DNA from: Alphaproteobacteria bacterium
GTDB lineage: Bacteria; Pseudomonadota; Alphaproteobacteria; Micavibrionales; Micavibrionaceae
Direction of reading: 5' to 3'
Length of the DNA: 60,017 nt
Assembly (NCBI GenBank): GCA_025451095.1
Contig: JANWLB010000001.1
Location: 1-60,017 of the forward strand
Shown: piece after piece, positions 1 to 8,849 of the stretch
Position numbering within the stretch: position 1 is the stretch's first letter
How the letters are laid out: each line of letters begins with the position of its first letter
Made by a program: the position numbers and the translations under genes
The notes under the pieces: model-generated
The model's database searches: none
Seen by the model: the letters and a program-made list of their open reading frames with translations, nothing else
What the model was told of the DNA's origin: nothing

Positions 1-2
1 AA

Positions 3-854
3 TGCGAAATGGATGACAACGGCGAGGTTGTCGCCCTGTTCGGCATCATGCAGGACATTACCGGCAGCACCCTGCACGAACGCGACCTGCGCGAAGCCAA
101 GGAATCCGCCGAGCGCGCCTATGCCGCCAAGTCTCAGTTCCTGGCCAACATGAGTCACGAGCTGCGTACGCCGCTAAATGCCATTATCGGATTTTCTGAA
201 ATGATGCAGCGCCAGCTTCTTGGCCCTATCGGCACCGAAAAATATCTGGATTACATCGCCGGCATCCGCGAAAGCGGTGAACATCTTCTGGACCTGATCA
301 GCGACATACTGGACATGTCAAAAATCGAGGCAGGCAAATATGAGCTCGACCTTGAAGAGCTTCAGCTCACGAAAATCCTCCGCCTCGCTGTCCATATGAT
401 GGAAGGGCGTGCCCAGGATGCCCGGGTTTCCGTGTCGGTCGAGGCGCCCAAGGAAGACATTCAGCTGGTTGCCGACCGGCGCGCGCTGATGCAGATTCTG
501 CTCAATCTCCTGTCGAATGCCGTCAAATTTACGGAGCCCGGGGGCTCGGTGCGCGTCGAATGTGCGGCCAAGGCCGATTATATTGCCATCAAGGTGCGTG
601 ATACCGGCATCGGCATACCGGCCCACAAGATCAAATGCATCACCCGTCCGTTTGAGCAGGCCGCCAGTCATTACACCCGCCGCCACGAGGGCACGGGGCT
701 GGGCCTGGCCATCACCAAAGATCTGACCGAGCTGCATGGCGGCGCCCTGCATATCGAATCCACCGTCGGCGTCGGCACAACCGTGACCATCCGCCTGCCC
801 TATGACGCCTATCCGCACGTCAAGGCGCGCAAAGCTGCCGAGAAAGCGGGCTAG
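3..854 (+). CDS. Sensor histidine kinase, C-terminal part (5' end outside window)
   Basis: The frame is open to the left edge, so this is a 3' fragment; the ATG at 9 is probably internal. It begins with the end of a PAS/PAC fold (FGIMQDIT), then a helical linker. The HisKA dimerisation domain follows, with H-box SHELRTPLNAIIGFS (His about residue 50 from the ATG). A HATPase_c domain has the N-box LLNLLSNAVKFT, G1 box DTGIGIP and G2 box GTGLGLAI. The F-box region reads IKCITRPFEQ, so the usual acidic/hydrophobic residues before PFEQ differ. It probably autophosphorylates and passes phosphate to an unseen response regulator; no receiver domain follows. It converges on the next gene, and I see no clear terminator in the 18-bp gap. 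Confidence 0.93.
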   Translation, partial: CEMDDNGEVVALFGIMQDITGSTLHERDLREAKESAERAYAAKSQFLANMSHELRTPLNAIIGFSEMMQRQLLGPIGTEKYLDYIAGIRESGEHLLDLISDILDMSKIEAGKYELDLEELQLTKILRLAVHMMEGRAQDARVSVSVEAPKEDIQLVADRRALMQILLNLLSNAVKFTEPGGSVRVECAAKADYIAIKVRDTGIGIPAHKIKCITRPFEQAASHYTRRHEGTGLGLAITKDLTELHGGALHIESTVGVGTTVTIRLPYDAYPHVKARKAAEKAG

Positions 855-872
855 GCCTTTTTAAAAAAATCT

Positions 873-1805
873 TTAGCCAAATGAGGACGTTTCGGCGCTG
901 TGGAAGCCGGGCATTTTGTCTCGCTGCTCGGCCTCGAGACAGGCGCGCAGGCCGGAGCGGAAATCGGGGTGCAGCAATCTTATGCCCAGCTCCGTCTTAA
1001 TCAGGTCGTTGCGGACGCGCTTGTTGTCCGAATAGAAACTGCGCGTGATCGGCGCCAGATCGGCCTGATCGTAGGGAATCAACGGCAAAGGCGTCAGGCC
1101 CAGCAGCTCGCAGGCATAGCCGATGACTTCGTGGCTGGGCACGGCATTATCGTCGCACAGATTGTAAATGGCGCCGGGGCGCGGCTTGGCCATGGAGGCA
1201 CGCAGGGTGGCAACAATATCGTCGATGTGGATACGGCTGAAGGCGTGGCCGGGCTTGTCGATGCGGCGTGCCACGCCCGCCCGCACGGAATCCAGCGCGC
1301 TGCGGCCCGGGCCGTAAATGCCGCCGAGACGGAAAATGTGGACTGGCAGCCCCCGATCAATCCACAAAGAGCGCCATTGCTCCTCTGCCCGCGCGCGGCG
1401 ATCGCCTCGCTTGGATGACGGCCTCAGCTCGGTCGTTTCATCGACCCATCCGCCGGCACGATCGCCATAGACATTGGTGGAAGAAAGATACCCTACCCAG
1501 CGAAGAGTCGGCACGCTCAGAACGTCTTCAGCATGCATCGTAAACGAGGGGTCTCCGCTATCGTCCGGCGGCGTGGAAACCAGAAGATGCGTCGTCCCTT
1601 CAAGAAAACGCCGCGGATCAACCAGCGGCGTCTGATAATCAAACAAAAAGGCGCGGATTCCCTGCGCCTGCATCATTGAACGTTTCTCGGCATCGCGGGT
1701 GGTGCCCGCAATCTGCCAGCCGCCGTCCTGCATCAGGGACCGGGCCAGATAATCGCAGCTATAACCATAGCCGAAACAGAAAATCTGCTTATGCTCACCG
1801 TACAT
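873..1805 (-). CDS. NAD(P)-binding SDR-family epimerase-like protein
   Basis: A 310-residue Rossmann-fold protein. The N-terminus has a nucleotide-binding loop FGYGYSCDYLA, close to the GxGxxxxxLA pattern of YeeZ-type extended SDR proteins. Further motifs are LSSTNVYGD (the active-site Ser/Tyr region; the classical YxxxK is not clear) and FRLGGIYGPGRSALD, typical of epimerase/dehydratase relatives. The substrate cannot be told from sequence. It is the last of a run of minus-strand genes and lies 54 bp downstream of the GST-fold gene, so co-transcription is possible. The YeeZ-like assignment rests on motif memory, not a search. Confidence 0.85.
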   Translation of the reverse strand: MYGEHKQIFCFGYGYSCDYLARSLMQDGGWQIAGTTRDAEKRSMMQAQGIRAFLFDYQTPLVDPRRFLEGTTHLLVSTPPDDSGDPSFTMHAEDVLSVPTLRWVGYLSSTNVYGDRAGGWVDETTELRPSSKRGDRRARAEEQWRSLWIDRGLPVHIFRLGGIYGPGRSALDSVRAGVARRIDKPGHAFSRIHIDDIVATLRASMAKPRPGAIYNLCDDNAVPSHEVIGYACELLGLTPLPLIPYDQADLAPITRSFYSDNKRVRNDLIKTELGIRLLHPDFRSGLRACLEAEQRDKMPGFHSAETSSFG

Positions 1806-1859
1806 GGGTTCTCTTACAGCCGCTGTGGTTTTTAGCGTACGCGCACGTCATTTTAAGAA

Positions 1860-2528
1860 TTAAAAATCGATGTTCTCGTAATGACTGACGGGCGTGAAGC
1901 CGGGAATGCGGTCTTCCAGCAGAGGCTGGAAACTGGGACGCGACTTGACACGGCCATACCATTCGCGGGCGGCCTGGTGTTCTTCCCAGGGCACATCGCC
2001 TATGTAATCGATTGCCGAAAGATGCGCGGCGGCAGCGATGTCTGCCAGCGAGAAGTCGTCTCCCGCGAGCCATTTGCGCTTTTCGGTCAGGAAACCGATA
2101 TAGTCGAGGTGGTAGTGGATGTTTGCATGGCCTGCGCGTATGGACGGACCATGCGGTTCACCCAGCTTCAAAAATCGCTTCATCAGCTTCTCACCGACGA
2201 GATTGTCGGTAACCTCGCGGTTGAATTTGACGTCGAACCAGCTGACCAGCCGGCGCGTCTCCGCGCGCTGCACAGGGTCATAGCCGAGAAGATTGATCTC
2301 GGGGTAAACCTCCTCAAGATACTCACAGATCACCTGACTGTTAGCCAGGGTGGTGCCGTCTGCCTCGACAAGAACCGGCACGTCACCGGCCGGGTTCAGG
2401 GCCAGAAACTCCGTGCGGCGCTCCCACACTTTCTCAATCTTAAGGTCGAAATCGAGCTTCTTTTCGGTCAGCGTGATGCGGACCTTACGCGAGAAGGGGT
2501 GAAGCCACAGGTGAAACAATGTCCTCAT
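1860..2528 (-). CDS. Glutathione S-transferase-fold protein, FzlA-like
   Basis: A 222-residue protein with a thioredoxin-like N-terminal domain (LFHLWLHPFSRKVRITL, about residues 4-20; NPAGDVPVL; SQVICEYL) and an all-helical C-terminal GST domain (about 90-215, WLAGDDFSLADIAAAAHL). The N-terminal motif has Ser where catalytic GSTs may use Ser or Cys. The overall pattern, including WFDVKFNREVTDNLVGEKLMKR, resembles the alphaproteobacterial FzlA group, GST-fold proteins that bind FtsZ in Caulobacter rather than acting mainly as transferases. That sub-assignment is inference; the GST fold is secure. The ATG has little Shine-Dalgarno sequence. Confidence 0.85.
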   Translation of the reverse strand: MRTLFHLWLHPFSRKVRITLTEKKLDFDLKIEKVWERRTEFLALNPAGDVPVLVEADGTTLANSQVICEYLEEVYPEINLLGYDPVQRAETRRLVSWFDVKFNREVTDNLVGEKLMKRFLKLGEPHGPSIRAGHANIHYHLDYIGFLTEKRKWLAGDDFSLADIAAAAHLSAIDYIGDVPWEEHQAAREWYGRVKSRPSFQPLLEDRIPGFTPVSHYENIDF

Positions 2529-2618
2529 ATTTCGAGCTTAGCCCAGCCCCCGCAGCAAAGACACTTCTATTTGCAGAATTTCCGCCATTTTCCGGGCTGT
2601 CCTGCTGCTGCCGCACAC

Positions 2619-3821
2619 TCAGCGCGCGGCAGCAGGACGATCGAGCGCCTCTATGGAAACTGTTACGGTGACCCGATTGTCTACGGATTTCGTATCGGCC
2701 CACTGACCAGTGCCGACCTTGAAATCGAGGCGCTGCAGTGTCGCTGTGCCGTCCATCTTTACCGACCGGGAGCCGGTGGCGTCCCCGCCCGAAAAGGAGA
2801 GGCTGAAAGGCAGGTCCACGGGCAGGGCTACCCCTTTAAGGGTCAGGGTGCCGTGCGCGATGTAGCGGCCCGGTTCGGGCTTGCCGGCAGCGTCCCGGGC
2901 CGCTTCGATCTTTACGGTCCTGAATTTAGATTCTGGAAAAGATGCGGTGTCGAACCAATCGGCGGCGGGCAAGTAACTGTCCCGCTCGCTGCTTTTTGTA
3001 TCTGCGCTTTTCATATCGATCGTAACGTCGGCGGAGGAGCCGCACAGATGGTCGGGATCAAAAAAAATCTGTCCGTCGAACCGGGCGAACCGGCCCGTGA
3101 AGGGTGCGCCCATCTGCGTGCCTTCAAAGGTCAGGGTGCTTTTCTCCGGTACGATGAACCATTGCGGCACCACTCCATTGCAGGGGGCCTCTGCCGCCGT
3201 CGGTGCTTGCGCCCGCGTGGGATGCCCCCCCGCCAGCACCAGTGCGCCCGCCGCAAGCGGGATCAGCAAAAGCCCGGCACCGGGCAACATGCGCCGCAGA
3301 GTGTTGTCATGATCCATGAAATGATGTTTAAGCGCTCCCGCCACGTGCAGCACCAGCAGACCCATCAGGATATAGGCTGCTGTCTCGTGAAAATTCGCGG
3401 CCGCACGAAAGATCGCCTGGTTTTCCGGAACGATGTTCGGTAGCGTGAACAGGCCGAAGACACTGACGCCATAGCCCTTGGCCGAAGACATGACCCAGCC
3501 CGACAGCGGCATGCCCAGCATAGCTACATACAAAAAGCCATGCACCAGCCGCGCCAGAATTTTCTCCCAGCTTTTATGTTGCGGCAGCGCCGCCGGGCGC
3601 GCATTCACGAAACGCCAGCCCAGCCGCAGCACGGCCAGCGTCAGAACGACGATGCCAAAGGACTTATGATAAAAATAAAGAGGCAGGCGTACCGGCGGCG
3701 CCAGATCAGCGTTCGCCATATAAAGACCCAGAGCCAGAAGACCCAGAATCAAAAGCCCGATGGTCCAGTGAAACCCCTTGGCAACAGCGCCGTAACGGTC
3801 CTGTGTGTTCCTGAAAATCAT
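2619..3821 (-). CDS. Cytochrome b561 fused to YceI-like domain
   Basis: A 400-residue fusion. Residues about 1-180 form a four-helix cytochrome b561 with candidate heme histidines in KGFHW, YFYHKSFG, NFHETAAY and LLVLHVAG. A further hydrophobic stretch (GLLLIPLAAGALVLA) then leads to a periplasmic YceI lipocalin-like domain, about 215-395 (PEKSTLTFEGTQMGAPFTG, then ADVTIDMKSADT). b561 proteins move electrons across the inner membrane, often with quinol, and YceI folds bind isoprenoid-like lipids. The start overlaps the upstream yceI stop (ATGA), so the two genes are translationally coupled. E. coli yceJ-yceI encode the same parts as separate proteins. Confidence 0.93.
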   Translation of the reverse strand: MIFRNTQDRYGAVAKGFHWTIGLLILGLLALGLYMANADLAPPVRLPLYFYHKSFGIVVLTLAVLRLGWRFVNARPAALPQHKSWEKILARLVHGFLYVAMLGMPLSGWVMSSAKGYGVSVFGLFTLPNIVPENQAIFRAAANFHETAAYILMGLLVLHVAGALKHHFMDHDNTLRRMLPGAGLLLIPLAAGALVLAGGHPTRAQAPTAAEAPCNGVVPQWFIVPEKSTLTFEGTQMGAPFTGRFARFDGQIFFDPDHLCGSSADVTIDMKSADTKSSERDSYLPAADWFDTASFPESKFRTVKIEAARDAAGKPEPGRYIAHGTLTLKGVALPVDLPFSLSFSGGDATGSRSVKMDGTATLQRLDFKVGTGQWADTKSVDNRVTVTVSIEALDRPAAAR

Positions 3822-4426
3822 GGATTGAGCGGACCCCGACTTTCCGAATCGCGGCGGATGGCCTCAACCTCGATGCGGATATCGACATCGTCGGCGACCA
3901 TCGGGATGCCGTAGGACATGCCAAAGTCGGAGCGTTTTATTTTCGCCGTGGCCGAAAATCCAGCGGCATATTTATTGCCCATTGGATACGCGCCGACCTT
4001 GTTGAGTTTCGTATGCAGCACGACGGGTTTCGTCATACCCAGGATCGTAAGATCGCCCGTGATATCGGCCGTGTCTTCAGAGAGGACCCTGACATCCGTG
4101 CTTCTGAAAGTCATTTCGGGAAACTTTTCAACATTAAAAAAATCAGCGCTCTTCATGTGCCGATCCCACTTGGCATCACCCATCTGCAGACTGGCCGTGC
4201 GAATCGTGGCCTCGACCGCTGATTTTTCCGGCTGCGCCTTGTCGAAGGAGAAATGGCCTTCATAATCCGTGAACTCGCCCTGCGAAATGGAAAATCCCAT
4301 GTGGCCGATGAAGAACATGATCTGCGTATGCGGCCTGTCGAGGTCATATTCGTCGGCATAAGCCGGGGCCGAAAAAAGAAAAAGTATGGCGGCAATAAAG
4401 GCAAAAAGAGCGGAACGGGTGCGCAT
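3818..4426 (-). CDS. yceI: YceI-family periplasmic protein
   Basis: A 202-residue protein with a typical Sec signal peptide (basic MRTR, hydrophobic core, cleavage near AYADEYD). The YceI barrel follows: YDLDRPHTQIMFFIGHMGFS, then EATIRTASLQMGDAKWDRHMKSADFF and FPEMTFRSTDVRV. YceI proteins are polyisoprenoid-binding lipocalin-like proteins. The start has GGAG about 8 nt upstream. It is first in a two-gene operon with the b561-YceI fusion, so this operon encodes two different YceI domains, one soluble and one tethered to a cytochrome. Confidence 0.94.
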   Translation of the reverse strand: MRTRSALFAFIAAILFLFSAPAYADEYDLDRPHTQIMFFIGHMGFSISQGEFTDYEGHFSFDKAQPEKSAVEATIRTASLQMGDAKWDRHMKSADFFNVEKFPEMTFRSTDVRVLSEDTADITGDLTILGMTKPVVLHTKLNKVGAYPMGNKYAAGFSATAKIKRSDFGMSYGIPMVADDVDIRIEVEAIRRDSESRGPLNP

Positions 4427-4458
4427 GGAAGTCTCCTGTCTTCGTTTAAACTCCCTTT

Positions 4459-4486
4459 AAACTAGAGAGCCATAGTAGCCGGTCAA
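4459..4486 (-). promoter_or_regulatory. Candidate sigma70-type promoter for yceI operon
   Basis: On the minus strand, TTGACC (-35) is followed by a 16-nt spacer and TAGTTT (-10). It lies 33 bp upstream of the yceI ATG. A short repeat GTTTAAA...GTTTAAA overlaps the expected start site. Assigned by pattern only. Confidence 0.45.
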
Positions 4487-4513
4487 GGATGATAAGAACA
4501 GACGGCAGTGAGT

Positions 4514-4729
4514 TCAGCTGAAATAATGCCTGTAAATAAAAATGGCAACATACATACCCGCTGTGGCAATACCCCAGTTAAGAAGCCCGTATTTGATCCG
4601 CGCCCCCCTGTCCTCCTCCATCATTTTCAGAATTTGTGCCCGGTCGTACTGACGCAGCAGCCGCAAAAGCAGCGCCTGACCCATCAGGAATCCAAACACA
4701 AAACCGATGATGCCGATCAGATAGATCAT
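4514..4729 (-). CDS. Small two-helix membrane protein of unknown function
   Basis: A 71-residue protein with two predicted membrane helices: an N-terminal one about residues 2-23 (YLIGIIGFVFGFLMGQALLL) and a C-terminal one about 49-66 (LNWGIATAGMYVAIFIYR). Between them is a charged loop with DRAQILKMMEEDRGARIKYG. I do not recognise a family. It starts 12 bp after the liuA stop on the same strand and so may be the last gene of the leucine-degradation operon. The compact spacing and membrane pattern favour a real gene. Confidence 0.7.
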   Translation of the reverse strand: MIYLIGIIGFVFGFLMGQALLLRLLRQYDRAQILKMMEEDRGARIKYGLLNWGIATAGMYVAIFIYRHYFS

Positions 4730-4741
4730 GAATACGCCCGG

Positions 4742-5908
4742 TCAAGCCGTCTCCTCAAACAGTTCGCGACCGATGAGCATGCGGCGAATTTCCGACGTGC
4801 CCGCCCCGATCTCGTAGAGCTTGGCGTCGCGGAGCAGACGGCCGGTCGGGTATTCATTGATATAGCCGTTGCCGCCGAGAATCTGGATGGCATCCAGCGC
4901 CATGCGTGTCGCGGCCTCGGCGCTGGTCAGGATGCAGCCCGCGGCATCCTTGCGCGCTGTTTCGCCCCGGTTGCAGGCGGCGGCGACAGCGTAGACATAG
5001 GCGCGCTGGGCTGAAAGCGTCGTATACATGTCGGCGACCTTGCCCTGGATCAGCTGGAACGTGCCGATGGCCTGCCCGAACTGCTTGCGCTCATGCATAT
5101 AGGGTACGACAATGTCCATACAGGCCTGCATGATGCCCAGCGGGCCGCCGGAAAGAACGACGCGCTCATAGTCCAGGCCGCTCATCAGGACTTTCACGCC
5201 CTTGTTCAATTCACCCAGAATATTTTCTTCCGGTACTTCGCAGTTTTCAAAGACGAGCTCGCAGGTGTTAGAGCCGCGCATGCCCAGCTTGTCCAGCTTC
5301 TGCGCAGTGGAAAATCCTTTAAATCCCTTTTCAACGATGAAGGCCGTTATGCCTTTGGATCCGGCGTCGGGCTGCGTCTTGCCGTAAACCACCAGCGTGC
5401 TGGCTTCCGGGCCATTGGTGATCCACATCTTGTTGCCGTTCAGGATATAACGGTCGCCTTTCTTCTCGGCACGCAGCTTCATTCCGACCACATCGCTGCC
5501 AGCACCCGGCTCGCTCATGGCCAGGGCGCCGGCATGCTCGCCGCTCACCAGCTTGGGCAGGTATTTTTTCTTCTGTTTTTCATTGCCGTTGCGGAAGATC
5601 TGGTTCACGCACAAATTGGAATGCGCGCCGTAGGACAGGCCAACAGAGGCCGATATTCGTGAAATCTCCTCCATCGCCACGACATGTGCCAGATAGCCCA
5701 TGGCAGAGCCGCCATACTCCTCGGACACCGTCACACCGAGCAGACCCATATCACCCATCTTCCGCCACATATCCTGCGGAAATTCATTGTTATGGTCTAT
5801 GGCGGCGGCGCGCTGGGCCAGCTCGCGGCTGGCGAATTTGGCGACCTCGTCGCGCAGGGCATCGATCTCCTCGCCGTGATTGAAATTCAGTTTTGGATAA
5901 TGCGTCAT
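4742..5908 (-). CDS. liuA: Isovaleryl-CoA dehydrogenase
   Basis: A 388-residue acyl-CoA dehydrogenase, the usual family length. It oxidises isovaleryl-CoA to 3-methylcrotonyl-CoA with FAD, passing electrons to ETF. Family signatures are [25 protein letters not shown] and [16 protein letters not shown]. Glu248 in SGLDYERVV sits where isovaleryl-CoA dehydrogenases carry the catalytic base, rather than in the C-terminal YEIGAGT motif, where most other acyl-CoA dehydrogenases have it. Context confirms the substrate: it follows HMG-CoA lyase by 10 bp and ends the five liu genes. The ATG has AAGGA upstream. Confidence 0.96.
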   Translation of the reverse strand: MTHYPKLNFNHGEEIDALRDEVAKFASRELAQRAAAIDHNNEFPQDMWRKMGDMGLLGVTVSEEYGGSAMGYLAHVVAMEEISRISASVGLSYGAHSNLCVNQIFRNGNEKQKKKYLPKLVSGEHAGALAMSEPGAGSDVVGMKLRAEKKGDRYILNGNKMWITNGPEASTLVVYGKTQPDAGSKGITAFIVEKGFKGFSTAQKLDKLGMRGSNTCELVFENCEVPEENILGELNKGVKVLMSGLDYERVVLSGGPLGIMQACMDIVVPYMHERKQFGQAIGTFQLIQGKVADMYTTLSAQRAYVYAVAAACNRGETARKDAAGCILTSAEAATRMALDAIQILGGNGYINEYPTGRLLRDAKLYEIGAGTSEIRRMLIGRELFEETA

Positions 5909-5918
5909 GGCCTGTCCT

Positions 5919-6803
5919 TCACTTCAGCTTCGCTAGCGGCGCGGCGCCCCGTCCCAGATGATCCGCTATAAACGAAGCCGCCTCAAGAATTTTTTCCCGG
6001 TCCACACCGGTCTGGATTCCCGCCTTGTCCATAAAGGCCAGAACATCCTCTGTCGCCACATTGCCGGTGGCACCTTTGGCATAAGGACAGCCGCCAATCC
6101 CCGCAACAGAAGAATCGATAACCGCCACGCCCCGCTCCAGCGCGGTTTCGATATTGACCAGCGCACGGCCATAAGTATCGTGGCAATGCAGCGCCAGAGC
6201 CGCGACCGGCACGCGCAACATGACGGCATTCAGCATCGCCGTGATTTTTTCCGGTGTGCCGGTCCCGATGGTATCGCCCAACGATATTTCATAGCAGCCC
6301 ATGTCACGCAAACGTGCCGCCACGCCGGCCACCGCTTCCGGCGCGATTGCGCCTTCATAGGGGCAGTCGGCCACGCAGGACACATAGCCGCGCACGCGGA
6401 TATTGTTCTTCTTTGCCGTTTCGATTACGGGCAGGAAACGCGCAAAACTCTCTTCGATCGAGCAATTGATATTCTTCTGGCTGAAAGTTTCTGAGGCTGC
6501 CGCGAAAACGGCAATCTCGACGACTCCGACCGCCAGCGCCGCCGCCATGCCTTTGTCATTGGGAACCAGAACGGAATAGGTGACGCCGGCCTTGCGTTTC
6601 AGCCCCGCCAGGACGGCGGCGGTATCGGCCATCTGCGGCACGCGCTGCGGCGAAACAAACGCTCCGGCCTCGATATACAAAAGGCCCGCATCCGCAAGCC
6701 GTTCGATCAGCCCGATCTTCACAGCAACCGGCAATATCTGTTTTTCGTTTTGCAGACCGTCGCGCGGCCCCACTTCATATATTTTTACCTGCGTTGGCCG
6801 CAT
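5919..6803 (-). CDS. liuE: Hydroxymethylglutaryl-CoA lyase
   Basis: A 294-residue TIM-barrel enzyme of the HMGL family. It cleaves HMG-CoA to acetoacetate and acetyl-CoA, the last step of leucine degradation. Motifs include [10 protein letters not shown] (metal/substrate Arg-Asp), [40 protein letters not shown] (metal-binding HxH) and [22 protein letters not shown], which carries the conserved catalytic Cys loop GGCPYA. The ATG at 6803 overlaps the liuD stop by one base (TGATG), so translation is probably coupled; a GTG three bases earlier is the alternative start. Confidence 0.96.
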   Translation of the reverse strand: MRPTQVKIYEVGPRDGLQNEKQILPVAVKIGLIERLADAGLLYIEAGAFVSPQRVPQMADTAAVLAGLKRKAGVTYSVLVPNDKGMAAALAVGVVEIAVFAAASETFSQKNINCSIEESFARFLPVIETAKKNNIRVRGYVSCVADCPYEGAIAPEAVAGVAARLRDMGCYEISLGDTIGTGTPEKITAMLNAVMLRVPVAALALHCHDTYGRALVNIETALERGVAVIDSSVAGIGGCPYAKGATGNVATEDVLAFMDKAGIQTGVDREKILEAASFIADHLGRGAAPLAKLK

Positions 6804-8815
6804 CACGTTTTCCTGCCTTTCGTGCCCGAACCCACGTCCGCGCGAATTTCCGCCAGCGTAGTGCCTTCAGGAACCTGATCGTTGACGGCCACGGCCAGCG
6901 ACTCAACAATACCGGCGCACCCGGCCTTTATGGTCATTTCCATTTTCATGGCCTCCATAATCATTATAGGCTGATCCTGCGCGACCGCATCCCCCCGCCT
7001 GACCATGACATTTATGATCTTGCCCGGCATGGGCGCCAGAATGCGCCCTTCCCCCACCCCTTCGGCACCAGCACCGCCGCGATTGTATAAACCCAGTCTT
7101 AAAACCCGGCCATTGCGGAAAACCGTCACTTGCGGCCCGGCGGCCACGATCTGCGCGCTTTCCGCCACGCCCCCGACCAGCAGCTTCAGCACGTCGTCTG
7201 CAAAGGATTCCCGGATGACGCTGAATTCTTTTTCTCCGGCGGTGATGACGAACTCGCGGCCGCGGCATTCCGCCGTTACCTCGAAACGTGTGTTGCCCGC
7301 CGCGAAAGTCAGGGTTCGCGTCAGATAACCGTTCAGGCGCCAGCTGTCCGCGCCACCCCAGGGATCGCCACACGGGCTTTCCGGTGATTCTGCGCCCGCA
7401 CCGGACAGACAAAAAACAGCGGCGCAAATCAGGTCAACTTCTTCCGGCTGACCATAATTTTCCGGCAGAAGCTCTTTTTCATGACGGGCGATAAAGCCCG
7501 TATCCAGATGCGCGGCGGCAAAGTCCTTATGCGCGGCGATGTTGGCCAGAAACTCCTGATTCGTGACCGGGCCGCTTAAAATGGTCTGCGACAATGCCTC
7601 GCGCAGGGCGCGCAGCGCCTCATCCCGGTTGCGGCCCGACACGATGATTTTGGCAATCATGGGATCGTAATGAATGGTAATGGCGTCGCCCCCGGCAATG
7701 CCTGTGTCCGTACGGGCCTGCGGTGCGGGGCGGAAGCGGGCCACACGGCCGGCCTGAGGCAGAAAATTGTTCGCCGGGTCTTCGGCATAAAGGCGGGCCT
7801 CGAACGCATGACCGTTCGCTGCGATTTTTTCCTGAGTCAACGGCAACATCTCTCCGGCCGCCACGCGCAGCTGCCATTCAATCAGGTCGACCCCTGTGAT
7901 CATCTCCGTAACCGGATGCTCAACCTGGATGCGCGTGTTCATTTCCATGAAGTAAAAATCATAAGTGCGGGAGTCCATGATGAACTCAATCGTGCCGGCA
8001 TTGGTGTATCTGAGGGCGCGGATCGCCTTGACGGCTGATGCGCCCATTTCCTGGCGTACTTTTTCGGGCAGGCCGGGGGCGGGAGCCTCTTCGACCACCT
8101 TCTGGTGACGGCGCTGCAGGGAACAGTCGCGTTCGAACAAATGAACCGCGTTGCCGTGACTGTCTCCGAACACCTGTATTTCCACATGACGGGGACGGAT
8201 AATGTATTTTTCAATCAGCACATGGTCGTTGGCGAAAGAGGATTTGGCCTCGCGCTTGCAGGATTCCAGTGCGGCTGCAAAATCCTCCCTCCGCTCCACC
8301 AGCCGCATACCCTTGCCGCCACCGCCCGCCACCGCCTTGATCAGAACAGGATATCCTGTCTTGTCCGCCGCCTCCTGCAGCGTTTTGATGTCCTGTTTTT
8401 CGCCTTTGTAGCCAGGCACAACCGGAACGCCGGCCTTTTCCATGATATCCTTGGCCTTATCCTTCAGGCCCATGGCGCGGATCGATTCCGGTGACGGGCC
8501 GATGAACACGATACCGGCCTTGCAGCAGGCGGCGGCGAAATCCTCATTCTCCGACAAAAATCCGTAACCAGGATGAATCGCCTGCGCCCCGGTCTTTTGG
8601 GCTGCCTCTATGATGGCATCGCCTTTCAGATAGCTTTCCCGGCTGGCCGGGGCGCCGATCCGTACCGCCTCGTCCGCCTCCTTGACATGAAGCGCGCACG
8701 CATCGGCATCGGAATAAACCGCCACGGTCGCAATGCCCAAACGGCGGGCCGTGCGGATGATGCGGCAGGCAATCTCCCCGCGATTAGCAATCAGAATTTT
8801 TTCAAATAAAGCCAT
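6803..8815 (-). CDS. liuD: 3-methylcrotonyl-CoA carboxylase, biotin-carboxylase/BCCP subunit (alpha)
   Basis: A 670-residue subunit. The biotin carboxylase part (about 1-450) has ILIANRGEIACRI, the ATP-grasp glycine loop KAVAGGGGKGMRLV, HLFERDCSLQRRHQKVVEEAP and FMEMNTRIQVEHPVTE. A middle BT-like domain follows, then a C-terminal biotinyl domain with EAMKMEM, where Lys624 is the expected biotin site. With the beta subunit (liuB) it carboxylates 3-methylcrotonyl-CoA. Propionyl- or geranyl-CoA carboxylase alpha subunits look alike, but the liu neighbours point to MCC. It lies 34 bp downstream of liuC. Confidence 0.95.
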   Translation of the reverse strand: MALFEKILIANRGEIACRIIRTARRLGIATVAVYSDADACALHVKEADEAVRIGAPASRESYLKGDAIIEAAQKTGAQAIHPGYGFLSENEDFAAACCKAGIVFIGPSPESIRAMGLKDKAKDIMEKAGVPVVPGYKGEKQDIKTLQEAADKTGYPVLIKAVAGGGGKGMRLVERREDFAAALESCKREAKSSFANDHVLIEKYIIRPRHVEIQVFGDSHGNAVHLFERDCSLQRRHQKVVEEAPAPGLPEKVRQEMGASAVKAIRALRYTNAGTIEFIMDSRTYDFYFMEMNTRIQVEHPVTEMITGVDLIEWQLRVAAGEMLPLTQEKIAANGHAFEARLYAEDPANNFLPQAGRVARFRPAPQARTDTGIAGGDAITIHYDPMIAKIIVSGRNRDEALRALREALSQTILSGPVTNQEFLANIAAHKDFAAAHLDTGFIARHEKELLPENYGQPEEVDLICAAVFCLSGAGAESPESPCGDPWGGADSWRLNGYLTRTLTFAAGNTRFEVTAECRGREFVITAGEKEFSVIRESFADDVLKLLVGGVAESAQIVAAGPQVTVFRNGRVLRLGLYNRGGAGAEGVGEGRILAPMPGKIINVMVRRGDAVAQDQPIMIMEAMKMEMTIKAGCAGIVESLAVAVNDQVPEGTTLAEIRADVGSGTKGRKT

Positions 8816-8849
8816 AGCGACATCGTTCCGGGCGCGCGCATGCGGGCCC

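Noticed and set aside
1881-3443. 520-codon open frame on the plus strand across the GST and b561-YceI genes
   Set aside because: It is antisense to two well-supported genes and spans their intergenic gap; the translation is not protein-like.
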